In this document: positions 45,943 through 55,765 of the stretch, one piece after another
How positions within the stretch are numbered: position 1 is the stretch's first letter
Layout: each line of letters starts with the position of its first letter
Assembly: GCA_009776305.1 (NCBI GenBank)
Contig: WRLY01000002.1
Coordinates: forward strand, 124,001 to 188,000
Length of the DNA: 64,000 nt
Direction of reading: 5' to 3'
Origin: Oscillospiraceae bacterium
GTDB taxonomy: Bacteria > Bacillota > Clostridia > Oscillospirales > Ruminococcaceae
The notes under the pieces: generated by a model
Database searches by the model: none
The model's input: only the letters and a program-made list of their open reading frames with translations
What the model was told of the DNA's origin: nothing
Translations under genes and position numbers: made by a program

Positions 45943-46581
45943 ATGCTCCCGCATCTTGGAATTGTCACTTGGAAAGAAGAAACCTTATCCAATTTGACGG
46001 CAAAAATATTAAAAATAGCAAACAAGCCGCTTATACTTATTGATGGATATGGTGGTTCGGGTAAGACTACCTTAGCCGGACGGATTGTTGATATTTTGAA
46101 AGCAAATTTAGTTTCTACAGACGATGTGTGTTGGTACTCAGACCCTACACATTGGGACGGCGAAATGCTTAACGGTATAATTCAACCGTGGCTTAACGGA
46201 AAAAACGTTGCTTACAAGCCAACAGGCTGGGTAAAAGAAAATCGCCAAGGATTTATTGAAGTCGATTCAAGTAAGCCACTTGTTATCGAGGGCATGGGAG
46301 CTTGCAGAAAAACACTACGTAAATTTGCAACATATTCTGTTTGGGTAGATGCAGAGCCGGATATTGCAAGAACGAGAGTAATAAAGCGTGATATTGCCGC
46401 CGGAGAAAATGGAGGCACGCTTGAATCCGTTACAAAGTTTACAGATTGGTGGGATTCGTTGGTTCACCCCTTTCTTTTGGAAGAAAAACCGTGGAAGCAC
46501 GTAAATATAATAGTTAGCGGAGCGCAGTCGGATTTGAGTTCTGATAATCCGATATTTTATGTTGCTGATAATCTCGCCTAA
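45943..46581 (+). CDS. P-loop nucleotide/uridine-kinase-like protein
   Basis: The 212-residue product has Walker A DGYGGSGKTTLAGRI near residues 31-45 and VSTDDVCWYSD, placing it with uridine-kinase-like or AAA-type small-molecule kinases. VIEGMGACRKTL and DAEPDIARTRVIKRDIAA are further kinase-like segments. It lies between cdsA and dxr, which normally adjoin, so it looks inserted, but its gaps (about 30-40 bases) fit the operon. Substrate unknown. Confidence 0.8.
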   Translation: MLPHLGIVTWKEETLSNLTAKILKIANKPLILIDGYGGSGKTTLAGRIVDILKANLVSTDDVCWYSDPTHWDGEMLNGIIQPWLNGKNVAYKPTGWVKENRQGFIEVDSSKPLVIEGMGACRKTLRKFATYSVWVDAEPDIARTRVIKRDIAAGENGGTLESVTKFTDWWDSLVHPFLLEEKPWKHVNIIVSGAQSDLSSDNPIFYVADNLA

Positions 46582-46620
46582 TAAGCAATTTTCTACTATA
46601 TCAACACGAGGCTTTAAATC

Positions 46621-47760
46621 ATGGAAATAATTCTCCTCGGCTCAACCGGTTCAATCGGTTTACAGACATTAGACGTGGTGCGTCGGCATAAAATTTGGAT
46701 AAAGGCGATAGCGGCTAAAAGCAACGTTAGGGCGTTGGAACTACAGGCGCGGGAGTTTAATGTCAGATATGCCTGCGTTTATGATGAGGCTTTTTACAGC
46801 GATTTAAAAAACCGTCTTTCCGACACGAGGACAGAGGTTTTATGCGGTAAAGAGGGGATTTGTAGATTAGCGTCAATGGGTTGCGGTACGGTGGTCAACG
46901 CCGTCGTCGGCATGGCGGGTTTAGAGCCTACTTTAGCGGCGATTGAAAGCGGGAATAGGGTCGCGCTTGCCAATAAGGAAACCCTTGTTGCGGGCGGCGA
47001 GCTTGTTATGAAAAAAGCTAAAGAAAAAAAAGTCGAAATAATACCCGTGGACAGCGAACATTCGGCAATTTTTCAATGTCTTCAAGGCGTTCATGAAAAT
47101 GATTTCACTAAAATGATTCTTACCGCGTCGGGCGGGGCTTTTTTCGGGTATAATAAGGAAATGCTGAAAACGGTCACTAAAGAACAGGCTTTGAAAAATC
47201 CCAACTGGAATATGGGAGATAAGGTTACTGTTGACAGTGCAACGCTGATGAATAAGGGTTTGGAATTTATTGAGGCTATGCGACTTTTTGGTGCAAAACC
47301 TGAACAAATTGAGGTTGTGGTGCATCGTCAAAGCATAGTCCATTCGGCTGTAGAATTCGCTGACGGCTCGGTAATCGCCCAGCTCGGGATTCCGGATATG
47401 CGGATTCCCATTCAATACGCGCTGACTATGCCCAAGCGTTTTGACAGCGGGGCAGGGAAACTCTCGCTTACCGAAATCGGTATGCTGACTTTTGAGAAAC
47501 CCGACGGGGAAACTTTTTCTTGTCTTCCCGCCGCTAAAAAAGCCGCTGTCATGGGCAACAACGCCTGCGCGGTACTTAACGCCGCTAATGAAGCGGCAGT
47601 TGCGGCTTTTTTGGAAAATAAAACCGAGTTTTATAAAATTCCCGAGCTGGTAACCAAAACGCTTGAAAATGTGCGGGCAAATAAAAAAGTCAATCTGCAA
47701 ACTATTTTTGAAGATTCGGCGGCGGCTTCGGAATACGTTAAAATGAAAATTAGTATGTAG
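46621..47760 (+). CDS. dxr: 1-deoxy-D-xylulose 5-phosphate reductoisomerase
   Basis: The second step of the MEP isoprenoid pathway. The 379-residue product has the NADPH motif LGSTGSIGLQTLDVV at the N-terminus, the metal/substrate region PVDSEHSAIFQCLQG and ASGGAFFGY, and a helical C-terminal domain. With ispG two genes later, the operon holds two MEP steps. Confidence 0.97.
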   Translation: MEIILLGSTGSIGLQTLDVVRRHKIWIKAIAAKSNVRALELQAREFNVRYACVYDEAFYSDLKNRLSDTRTEVLCGKEGICRLASMGCGTVVNAVVGMAGLEPTLAAIESGNRVALANKETLVAGGELVMKKAKEKKVEIIPVDSEHSAIFQCLQGVHENDFTKMILTASGGAFFGYNKEMLKTVTKEQALKNPNWNMGDKVTVDSATLMNKGLEFIEAMRLFGAKPEQIEVVVHRQSIVHSAVEFADGSVIAQLGIPDMRIPIQYALTMPKRFDSGAGKLSLTEIGMLTFEKPDGETFSCLPAAKKAAVMGNNACAVLNAANEAAVAAFLENKTEFYKIPELVTKTLENVRANKKVNLQTIFEDSAAASEYVKMKISM

Positions 47761-47774
47761 AGGTATAATCCTTT

Positions 47775-47805
47775 AACTTAAGAAACAAGAAATGTTTCTT
47801 AAGTT
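47775..47805 (+). promoter_or_regulatory. Perfect 13-bp stem-loop between dxr and rseP
   Basis: Arms AACTTAAGAAACA (47775-47787) and TGTTTCTTAAGTT (47793-47805) are fully complementary around a five-base loop. There is no T-run, so it is not a classical terminator; it could be a processing site, partial attenuator or operator. Confidence 0.6.
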
Positions 47806-47850
47806 AATCGGGTATATCACCCGCCCTTTACGAATTTTTTTGGAGGAACA

Positions 47851-48924
47851 ATGTCTATAGTTATAGCTATATTAATTTTTTGCCTTATCATTATCATACA
47901 CGAAATCGGGCATTTTTCAGCCGCAAAGCTTTTTAAAATGCGAGTTTATGAATTTTCGCTCGGTTTGGGTCCGGCTATTTTTAAAAAGCGCGGCAAGGAG
48001 ACTGTCTATAGTATTAAGGCAATCCCGTTTGGCGGCTCGGTACAGCTCGGCGAGGATTTCGAGAAGAGCGACGACCCTCGCGATTTCAGAAATAAGCCTG
48101 TGTGGCAAAGAATGATTGTCATATTAGCCGGTGCGTTTATGAACTTAGTCTTGGGGTTCGTTTTGTGCCTGATTATAATTTCTATGAACGAAAAAGTGGA
48201 TACTACTACAATAAGCGGATTTTGGGAACACGCCCTCTCTCAGGAGTATCTTCAGGCGGGCGATGAAATTACCCATATAAACGGTATGAGAATCTTTACT
48301 TTCGCTGACATAAACTATCAGCTTTTTAACACCGAGTCCAAAATGACGGAAGAGCAAGACCGCGCGGTTTTCGACTTTGAGATAATAAGAAACGGTGAAA
48401 AAATACGCATAGACAATGTGCCTTTTCACGCCCGAACGCTCGAAAACGGCGGCAAAGAAATAATTATGGAATTCGGAATAGAGCGGGTTGATAAAACTGT
48501 TTTTAACGTGATTCCGAGAGCGGCAAAGGAAACGTTGAGTTATTCAAGACTTGTCATCATAACGCTTGCAGATTTGATTCGGGGGACATACGGGCTTAAC
48601 GATATTTCAGGTCCCGTTGGCACGGTAAGTGTTATAGGCGAGGTTTCATCGTTAGGATTTGCCCAAAGTTTTGCCGCAGGTATAAGAATGTCGCTTTTCA
48701 TGGCTGCTTTCATTTCAATAAACGTCGGAATTTTTAATCTTTTGCCTATACCTGCCTTAGACGGTTCAAAATTTGTGTTTTTTGTAATAGAAGCCATTCG
48801 CCGCAAGCCGGTGAAAGCCGAAGTTGAGGGCATAATACATTTTGTCGGATTCGCGGCGCTGATGGCGTTTATGCTTTTAATCACTGTGTTGGATATACGA
48901 AAGCTATTACCCGGAGGAGGGTGA
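47851..48924 (+). CDS. rseP: RIP-type zinc metalloprotease RseP
   Basis: A site-2-like intramembrane protease that cleaves anti-sigma factors and signal-peptide remnants. The 357-residue protein has HEIGH at residues 17-21, a PDZ domain in the middle, and the NLLPIPALDG motif near residue 300. TGGAGG precedes the ATG. Followed by ispG after eight bases. Confidence 0.95.
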   Translation: MSIVIAILIFCLIIIIHEIGHFSAAKLFKMRVYEFSLGLGPAIFKKRGKETVYSIKAIPFGGSVQLGEDFEKSDDPRDFRNKPVWQRMIVILAGAFMNLVLGFVLCLIIISMNEKVDTTTISGFWEHALSQEYLQAGDEITHINGMRIFTFADINYQLFNTESKMTEEQDRAVFDFEIIRNGEKIRIDNVPFHARTLENGGKEIIMEFGIERVDKTVFNVIPRAAKETLSYSRLVIITLADLIRGTYGLNDISGPVGTVSVIGEVSSLGFAQSFAAGIRMSLFMAAFISINVGIFNLLPIPALDGSKFVFFVIEAIRRKPVKAEVEGIIHFVGFAALMAFMLLITVLDIRKLLPGGG

Positions 48925-48931
48925 CGGACAA

Positions 48932-50086
48932 TTGACAATGAATAATGAACAACGTACAATGAGAAAAGCCGTAAAGGTTGGTGCTTTGACTTTAGGCGAT
49001 GGTAATGTATATATTCAGTCCATGCTGAAAAAAAGCGCTTTTGACATTGAGGGGAACATAAAACAGGCATTAGAACTTGAGCAGGCAGGCTGTGATATAA
49101 TCAGAGCCGCCGTTCCTGAAAGGCATGACGTAAAGCTTATTTACGCCCTTAAAGAAAATCTTAAAATCCCTGTGGTGGCGGACATTCACTTTGATTATAA
49201 AATCGCCCTTGAAGCTGTGAGCGCAGGTGCTGATAAAATTCGCCTGAATCCGGGAAATCTTGAACCCGCTCAAAGAAAAATTGTCGCGCTTGAATGTCAA
49301 AAGCGGAAAATACCAATCAGAATAGGTATTAACGCGGGTTCATTGGAAAAAGAAATCCTGCGTGAACACGGAGTAAGCGCCCTTGCTTTAACCGAGAGTG
49401 CGCTTAAAAGCGCGGGGTTGCTTGAGGAAATAGGTTTCGGCGATATTGTTTTATCGGTCAAGGCTTCAAGTGTGAAAATGACTGTTGAGGCTTACAGATT
49501 ATTGTACAAAAAATGTAATTATCCGCTCCATGTCGGTGTAACCGAGGCTGGAGCGGGGCGAATCGGCGTAATCAAATCCGCTGTAGGGATAGGCTCGCTT
49601 TTGTGCGACGGCATAGGCGATACGATTAGGGTTTCATTAACCGACCAGCCGATTGAGGAAATTTTCGCGGCGCAGGATTTATTAACTGCGGTCGGTATAG
49701 GGAACTCGCCTGAAATTATAAGCTGTCCTACCTGCGGCAGAACCAAAACAGACCTAATCGGGCTCGTTCGTGAGGTCGGGAAATTAATTGCTGATGCCAA
49801 GTTTGCAAGAAACAGGGGGTTTGAACTCCCGTTTAATGAAGAATCATCGCTTTCGTTACAGTCAGAAGCGGGGGAACTGCGCTCGGTACAACCGATAAAA
49901 AAGCCGCTCAAAATTGCTGTGATGGGTTGCGTTGTAAACGGTCCCGGAGAAGCGCGGGAAGCCGACATAGGAATAGCGATGGGGACAGGCGGCGGCGTTT
50001 TATTCAAAAAGGGCGAAATAATAGGAAGAGTTGACGAGGATAAAATTCTTGAAACTCTCAAAAAGGAGATAGAAGAATCATTATGA
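48932..50086 (+). CDS. ispG: 4-hydroxy-3-methylbut-2-enyl diphosphate synthase
   Basis: An iron-sulfur enzyme of the MEP pathway. The product (about 380 residues) has ADIHFDYKIAL, RLNPGNL, and the cluster cysteines in SCPTCGRTK and MGCVVNGPGEA. The start is uncertain: TTG at 48932 has the best distance to GGAGGAGG at 48912-48919; ATG at 48938 or 48959 are alternatives. Conserved sequence begins only at RKAVKVG (residue 11), and the bases before it resemble a dispersed GACAAT-type repeat. Confidence 0.93.
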   Translation: MTMNNEQRTMRKAVKVGALTLGDGNVYIQSMLKKSAFDIEGNIKQALELEQAGCDIIRAAVPERHDVKLIYALKENLKIPVVADIHFDYKIALEAVSAGADKIRLNPGNLEPAQRKIVALECQKRKIPIRIGINAGSLEKEILREHGVSALALTESALKSAGLLEEIGFGDIVLSVKASSVKMTVEAYRLLYKKCNYPLHVGVTEAGAGRIGVIKSAVGIGSLLCDGIGDTIRVSLTDQPIEEIFAAQDLLTAVGIGNSPEIISCPTCGRTKTDLIGLVREVGKLIADAKFARNRGFELPFNEESSLSLQSEAGELRSVQPIKKPLKIAVMGCVVNGPGEAREADIGIAMGTGGGVLFKKGEIIGRVDEDKILETLKKEIEESL

Positions 50087-53000
50087 GTGAGAAGCTTTCG
50101 GTATTATTCAACGGGGTCAGTTTCGCCCCTGAAATAGCAGATAAACCTGTTATTTCCGCCGTACACGAGAGCGGAAATAATTTATTTATATTACAAATTG
50201 AATCGGACGAGCTTATCAATGCCGACTGCATAAATAATGCGGCGGCATTAATTCGCGAATATCTGACGATTAATCAGGTGCGTATTTACCCAAAGTATCC
50301 CGCCGAGCTTTTCAGCCGTGAATACATACCGGAAATTATTAAAATTATAAAGGCTTGCGGTACAGAAGTTGACAACAGGGAAATTGAAAAGCTCATAAAG
50401 GGCTTTTTCGGCGTGACTGTAAAATCGGAATTTTCAGAAACAACCCCAAAATCTGAATTACCCGAAACGTCCGAAATATTTGAAAGCCCGCAAATTCCGG
50501 AAACTAAAGAAGAAACGCCGTCTATTTCTGTATTTATTTCAAACAGACCCCCCTCTGAAAAGCCAAAACCAAATGCCGGCGGGGGCGGGGAAAAAAGATT
50601 TAACGGCGTCAGGAAAAATCCCGAAGTACTCAGCGAACATAAAGAAATAACCTTACCTTTCGAGCATGAAAAATTCGGGAGTCAAGCCAAATTAATCTAC
50701 GGTAAAAGCATAGCCCGCGAACCTATTGGAATGTTGAACATCTCCGGCGAGCTTGAAGATGTGGTTTTATGGGGTGAGGTTTTCAGCTATGAGGTAAAAT
50801 CAGTAAGGCAGGGGAAAAGTGCTATTATTTTTATTGGCTTTACCGATTTTACTTCGTCCCAAACAATAAAAATTTTTACTTCGTCGGAAAAGGCTGACGG
50901 CTTTAAAATAATAAAAAACGCGGGTGCTATTTTAGTAAACGGCAGTTTAAAGTATGACAATTTTGAAAAAGAATTGTTAGTTGAGCCAAAATCCATTATG
51001 CTTATCAAGACCCATGAAAGGACCGACGACGCAGAACCCGGCAAGAAACGCGCCGAATTTCATCTGCATACCAATATGTCCGACAAGGACGCTATTAATT
51101 CCCCGAAAGACATGGTTAATCAGGCATTCAAGTGGGGACACAGGGCAATCGCTATAACCGACCACGGAAATGTTCAAGCGTTTCCCGAAGCCATGGATAC
51201 TTATGAAGCTATAATTAAGAAAAATCCCGACGCTGATTTCAAAGTGATTTACGGGGTTGAGGCATACTTTGTAAACGATGGGAAAGCGCTTGTTGAAAAC
51301 TGCGCCGATTATAAAATTAACGATGAACTTATTGTCTTTGATATGGAAACCACAGGGCTTTCGCCTGTTAATGAACGTATTACCGAAATAGGTGCGGTGA
51401 AATTAGTCAACCTTGAAATTGTCGGAGAGTTTAAAACCTTTATTAATCCTGAAAAGCCAATACCCGAAAACATAACCCAAATAACCGGAATCACCGACGA
51501 TATGGTTAAGGACGCGCCGCTTGAAAAAGAAGCATTAGAGAAGTTCATAGCGTTTTGCGGTAGTTTAGGTAATTTCCAAAATACCCCTTTAATCGCTCAC
51601 AACGCGAGCTTTGATACCGGCTTTTTGCGCGAAGCCTGTAAAAGGCAGGGGATTGAATATAATTTCGAGTCAATAGACACCCTAAAACTCTGCCGTGCCG
51701 CCGTGCCCGGTGTTAAATCCCACTCGCTCGGCGCTATGGCTAAACATTACAGGTTGGGCGATTTTAATCATCACCGCGCCCTTGACGATGCAAAAATTTT
51801 AGCGGAAATTTTCAGGAAACTGACCGGAGATGCAAGCAGAATTCGCGGCGGAAATTTAGAGCTTTTGGGAGACCTTAATACCGCATTCGGGAGCGTGGAT
51901 TTTAAGAAAGAAAAATCCTTTCACCTTATTATTTTGGTTAAAAACCAAATCGGACTTAAAAACCTGTATAAGCTTATTTCACTTTCTAACCTGAATTATT
52001 TCTACAAAAAACCCCGAATCCCGTTGTCTGAGCTTGAAAAACACAGGGAAGGGCTTATAATTGGCAGCGCCTGCGAAATGGGAGAGCTTTACACTGCGGT
52101 TTTAGAGGGACGTCCCGAAGAACAGCTTACGGAAATCGGCGGGCTTTATGATTATTTTGAAATTCAGCCGCTTCAGAATAACGCATTTTTGGTACGGCGG
52201 GGCGAGGTTGATTCGGAATTCAAACTGCAATTTTTCAACCGCAAAATATTAGAGCTCGGAAAAAAATTGAATAAGCCTGTAATCGCCACCTGCGATGTAC
52301 ACTTCAAAGATAAAAGCGACAGTATTTTTAGGGAAATTTTACAGGCAGGGCAGGGGTATGCCGACGCATCGAATCAGGCGCCATTGTATTTCAGAACCAC
52401 AAAGGAAATGCTTGAGGAATTCAGTTATTTAGGGGAAGAAACAGCTTTTGAAATAGTAGTTACCAATCCTAACAAACTTGCCGATGAAATAGAGCAGGTT
52501 CGCCCGATTCCAAAAGGTACTTTCACGCCTGTAATCGAGGGTGCGGAGGAGGAAACCCGCAGGTTCGCCTATGAAAGGGCGCGGGAGTTATTCGGTGAAA
52601 ACCTGCCCGGAATCGTTGAGAAGCGGCTTGAAAAGGAAATCACCGCTATTGTGGGCAACGGATTCGCGGGTCTTTACATAATCGCTCGCAAGCTTATAAA
52701 ACGCTCTGAGGAGAACGGTTATTTGGTCGGCTCAAGAGGCTCTGTCGGTTCGTCTTTCGCAGCGACGGTACTTGGGGTTTCTGAGGTAAATCCGCTACCG
52801 CCTCATTACAGATGTCCGGAATGTAAATACAGCCGTTTTATAGAGGACGGCTCTGTGCAGTCGGGCTATGATTTACCGCCCGAAAACTGTCCCAAATGTA
52901 ATACCGCTATGGAGCGCGACGGTCATGATATACCATTTGAGACCTTCATGGGCTTTAAGGGTAACAAAGCGCCCGATATAGACCTTAATTTCAGCGGTGA

Positions 53001-54414
53001 ATATCAGGCGCAGGCGCATCGCCATACAGAGGAAATGTTCGGTAAGGAGTATGTCTTTAAAGCCGGCACTATTTCGGCAATTCAGGCTAAGACGGCTTAC
53101 GGGTTTGTCAAAAAATATTTGGAAGAACGGAATATAAACGTTAATAAGGCGGAAACCAACCGTCTTGTTAAAGGTTGCACCGACGTAAAAGTAACCACAG
53201 GTCAGCATCCGGGCGGAATGGTGGTTGTGCCTAATACCTATGAAGTTTACGACTTCACGCCTGTTCAGCATCCTGCTGAACAGGCGGATAAGGGAATAAT
53301 TACCACCCACTTTGATTTCCACGCTCTTCACGACACGATTTTAAAGCTTGACGAGCTTGGGCATGACGTCCCGACTTTATATCGGCATCTTGAAGACATG
53401 ACGGGGGTAAAAATCGCGGACGTCCCAAACTCCGATAAGGGGGTTATGAGTCTTTTCACTTCCACCGACGCGCTTAAATTAGACGATGATTATGACAAAA
53501 ATTTAATCCCGCTCGGCACTTACGGTTTGCCTGAATTCGGGACGAATTTCGTAATAAATATGCTCAAGGAATCAAAGCCCAAGCTTTTCTCGGATTTACT
53601 GCAAATTTCCGGGCTTTCTCACGGCGCTGACGTTTGGATAGGCAACGCGCAGGAATTAATTAAGAGCGGGCAATGCACAATTTCCGATGTTATCGGAACC
53701 CGCGACAGCATCATGGTATATCTAATGCACAAAGGCATGGAGCCGTCCATGGCGTTTGAAATAACCGAAATTACCCGAAAGGGCAGGGCGCGTGAAGGCT
53801 TCAACGAGGAGATTTACAAGGCTTTTGAGGAATGTAAGATCGAGCAGTGGTACATTGAAAGCTGTAAAAAAATCAGTTACATGTTCCCTAAAGCGCACGC
53901 GGCGGCTTATGTCACGGGGGCGGTTAAGCTCGGCTGGTTTAAGGTCAATTATTCTGCTGAATTTTACGCGGCGGTTCTTACCAAGCATACTGAAAATATT
54001 GAAACCGATTGTGTTCTCTCTGGCAAGGAAACGGTCAGGCGGCGTATACAGGCGATTTCCCAAAACCCCGAAGCCACGGCAAAAGAGAAGTCGGTGCAGG
54101 AAGCTCTTTACCTTGTTTACGAAATGCTGTGCAGGGGAATAAAATTTTTACCTGCCCGGTATGATAAATCTGATGCTACACGCTATATAATAGAAGAGGG
54201 GGATTTACGCCTGCCGTTTTTAGCAATAGAGGGTTGCGGTGAAAACGCCGCCAGCCGGCTTAAAGAGGTGGTGGATTCGGGCGATTTTATAAGTATAGAC
54301 GACATTAAAATTAAATCGGGCTTGAACAATACCGTTATGGAAAGGCTCGGCGCGATGGACGTTTTTGAGGGACTGCCGCAGTCGGCGCAGTTGTCTTTGT
54401 TTGAGTTTGTATAG
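50083..54414 (+). CDS. polC: DNA polymerase III PolC
   Basis: The Gram-positive replicative polymerase, 1443 residues. Domains in order: N-terminal region (1-210), OB fold, PHP domain start (RAEFHLHTNMSDKDAINSP near 327), inserted DnaQ-type 3'-5' exonuclease (VFDMETTGLSPVNERITEIG near 420), the rest of PHP, a zinc finger (CPECKYS...CPKC near 910-950), and the polymerase palm with DIDLNFSGEYQ. It overlaps ispG by four bases. A Pro/Glu/Ser-rich linker lies near residues 120-190. Confidence 0.98.
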   Translation: MSEKLSVLFNGVSFAPEIADKPVISAVHESGNNLFILQIESDELINADCINNAAALIREYLTINQVRIYPKYPAELFSREYIPEIIKIIKACGTEVDNREIEKLIKGFFGVTVKSEFSETTPKSELPETSEIFESPQIPETKEETPSISVFISNRPPSEKPKPNAGGGGEKRFNGVRKNPEVLSEHKEITLPFEHEKFGSQAKLIYGKSIAREPIGMLNISGELEDVVLWGEVFSYEVKSVRQGKSAIIFIGFTDFTSSQTIKIFTSSEKADGFKIIKNAGAILVNGSLKYDNFEKELLVEPKSIMLIKTHERTDDAEPGKKRAEFHLHTNMSDKDAINSPKDMVNQAFKWGHRAIAITDHGNVQAFPEAMDTYEAIIKKNPDADFKVIYGVEAYFVNDGKALVENCADYKINDELIVFDMETTGLSPVNERITEIGAVKLVNLEIVGEFKTFINPEKPIPENITQITGITDDMVKDAPLEKEALEKFIAFCGSLGNFQNTPLIAHNASFDTGFLREACKRQGIEYNFESIDTLKLCRAAVPGVKSHSLGAMAKHYRLGDFNHHRALDDAKILAEIFRKLTGDASRIRGGNLELLGDLNTAFGSVDFKKEKSFHLIILVKNQIGLKNLYKLISLSNLNYFYKKPRIPLSELEKHREGLIIGSACEMGELYTAVLEGRPEEQLTEIGGLYDYFEIQPLQNNAFLVRRGEVDSEFKLQFFNRKILELGKKLNKPVIATCDVHFKDKSDSIFREILQAGQGYADASNQAPLYFRTTKEMLEEFSYLGEETAFEIVVTNPNKLADEIEQVRPIPKGTFTPVIEGAEEETRRFAYERARELFGENLPGIVEKRLEKEITAIVGNGFAGLYIIARKLIKRSEENGYLVGSRGSVGSSFAATVLGVSEVNPLPPHYRCPECKYSRFIEDGSVQSGYDLPPENCPKCNTAMERDGHDIPFETFMGFKGNKAPDIDLNFSGEYQAQAHRHTEEMFGKEYVFKAGTISAIQAKTAYGFVKKYLEERNINVNKAETNRLVKGCTDVKVTTGQHPGGMVVVPNTYEVYDFTPVQHPAEQADKGIITTHFDFHALHDTILKLDELGHDVPTLYRHLEDMTGVKIADVPNSDKGVMSLFTSTDALKLDDDYDKNLIPLGTYGLPEFGTNFVINMLKESKPKLFSDLLQISGLSHGADVWIGNAQELIKSGQCTISDVIGTRDSIMVYLMHKGMEPSMAFEITEITRKGRAREGFNEEIYKAFEECKIEQWYIESCKKISYMFPKAHAAAYVTGAVKLGWFKVNYSAEFYAAVLTKHTENIETDCVLSGKETVRRRIQAISQNPEATAKEKSVQEALYLVYEMLCRGIKFLPARYDKSDATRYIIEEGDLRLPFLAIEGCGENAASRLKEVVDSGDFISIDDIKIKSGLNNTVMERLGAMDVFEGLPQSAQLSLFEFV

Positions 54415-54509
54415 TGTGAAAATCCAACACATTAATCAACAAAAAACAATCGAATTCCCGAAAAAAATTATATAATATTACAAAAACAAAGCTATTTTTA
54501 AATGCACAC

Positions 54510-54538
54510 TTGACTTTAGCGTGCTAACATGGTAATAT
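54510..54538 (+). promoter_or_regulatory. Promoter of the histidine operon with internal dyad
   Basis: -35 TTGACT (54510-54515), a 17-base spacer and -10 TAATAT (54533-54538). The spacer begins with the palindrome TTAGCGTGCTAA (54516-54527), a good position for a repressor. No T-box or leader peptide was seen. Confidence 0.6.
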
Positions 54539-54560
54539 GATATCAAGGAGAAGTGAATCC

Positions 54561-55493
54561 ATGAAAAAATACAATATCATTACCCCCGAGGGTACTCGCG
54601 ACCTGCTTTTTAACGAATGTACGGTGCGCCGCGAAATCGAAACCAAACTTATGGAACTCTTCAAGAATAGAGGCTATTCGGAAGTAATTACGCCGTTTTT
54701 GGAGTTTTATGACACTTTTGATAGTTATTTCCCGCAGGAAAGCATGTATAAGTTGACCGATTCCAAAGGCAGACTTATGGTTATTCGACCTGATTCCACA
54801 CTTCCGATAATAAGATTAGCGGAAACTCGCCTGAAAGATGAGCCGCGCCCGCTAAAACTCTGCTATAACCAGACCATTTACCGCGCAAATCCGAAAGAAG
54901 CCGGCAGGGACGATGAAATTGCACAGTGCGGAATAGAGAGGATAGCAAGTGAAAATTGGGAAAGTGAAGACAATGAAATTTTGAAGCTTGCTATTGAAGC
55001 TTTAGAACTGATTGCCGGCGAAAACTATCGTCTTGAAATCGGAAATTACTCTTTTTTAAAATGTTTGTTTAAAGAAAATGAAATTGATGATAAAATGTCT
55101 GAGGAGATATGCAAATTAATTGAGCAAAAAAACTATTCGGCATTATCCGTTATGAAAATACCTGATATTTTTGTCCAACTGCCTAAACTTTTCGGCGGCG
55201 GCGAGGTGTTTGAGCGAGCCGAGAAATTGTTTGAAACCGATAGTTTAAAAGGTTCGTTAAAAGCGTTAAAAGAAATATATTATGAAATGCGAAGGAATGT
55301 AAAAGGCGACAGAATAACTGTAGATTTAAGCTTGACCGATAAGCAGGGGTATTACACCGGAGTTATTTTCAACGGGTATGCCGCAGGTTACGGAAAGCCG
55401 GTTTTATCAGGCGGTATGTATAATGTTAGAAATACTTTAGCCCACGGGTTCGCGATAAACGTCAGCGCAGTGGCGAATCTCAGAGGGAAATAG
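54561..55493 (+). CDS. hisZ: ATP phosphoribosyltransferase regulatory subunit
   Basis: A histidyl-tRNA-synthetase paralogue that pairs with short HisG and gives it histidine feedback control. The 310-residue product has ITPEGTRDLLF at the N-terminus and VIRPDSTLPIIRLAETR; the anticodon-binding domain is absent. The start at 54561 has AAGGAG upstream; the earlier in-frame ATG at 54537 overlaps the -10. Confidence 0.92.
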   Translation: MKKYNIITPEGTRDLLFNECTVRREIETKLMELFKNRGYSEVITPFLEFYDTFDSYFPQESMYKLTDSKGRLMVIRPDSTLPIIRLAETRLKDEPRPLKLCYNQTIYRANPKEAGRDDEIAQCGIERIASENWESEDNEILKLAIEALELIAGENYRLEIGNYSFLKCLFKENEIDDKMSEEICKLIEQKNYSALSVMKIPDIFVQLPKLFGGGEVFERAEKLFETDSLKGSLKALKEIYYEMRRNVKGDRITVDLSLTDKQGYYTGVIFNGYAAGYGKPVLSGGMYNVRNTLAHGFAINVSAVANLRGK

Positions 55494-55534
55494 GGGCGGA
55501 TGTAGAAAATTTATATACTGCGAGGTAATGTTTA

Positions 55535-55726
55535 ATGAGTAATTATGATAAATCTGAATTAGAAGAAGCTGTTAAATCAATATCTTCTACGTTAAGTAAA
55601 TGTGAAAAGGCATTAGATAAACTCAGAGAAGGCACTTCCCAACATACTTTAACGAAAAGAAGAATTAAATCATTTCATATTTCATTAGAGTTGATTGAAA
55701 AAGAACTGTCTAACATCAGCAAATAA
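55535..55726 (+). CDS. Unrecognised 63-residue protein in the his operon
   Basis: A small, charged, helical protein (MSNYDKSELEEAVKSISST) with a predicted coiled-coil-like pattern, no cysteine motif beyond one Cys, and no signal. GAGG lies nine bases before the ATG. It sits between hisZ and hisG, where no gene is expected. Function unknown. Confidence 0.6.
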   Translation: MSNYDKSELEEAVKSISSTLSKCEKALDKLREGTSQHTLTKRRIKSFHISLELIEKELSNISK

Positions 55727-55765
55727 GCATTTTCTTCAGTATAAAAAACTGAAATAAGGAGTATT

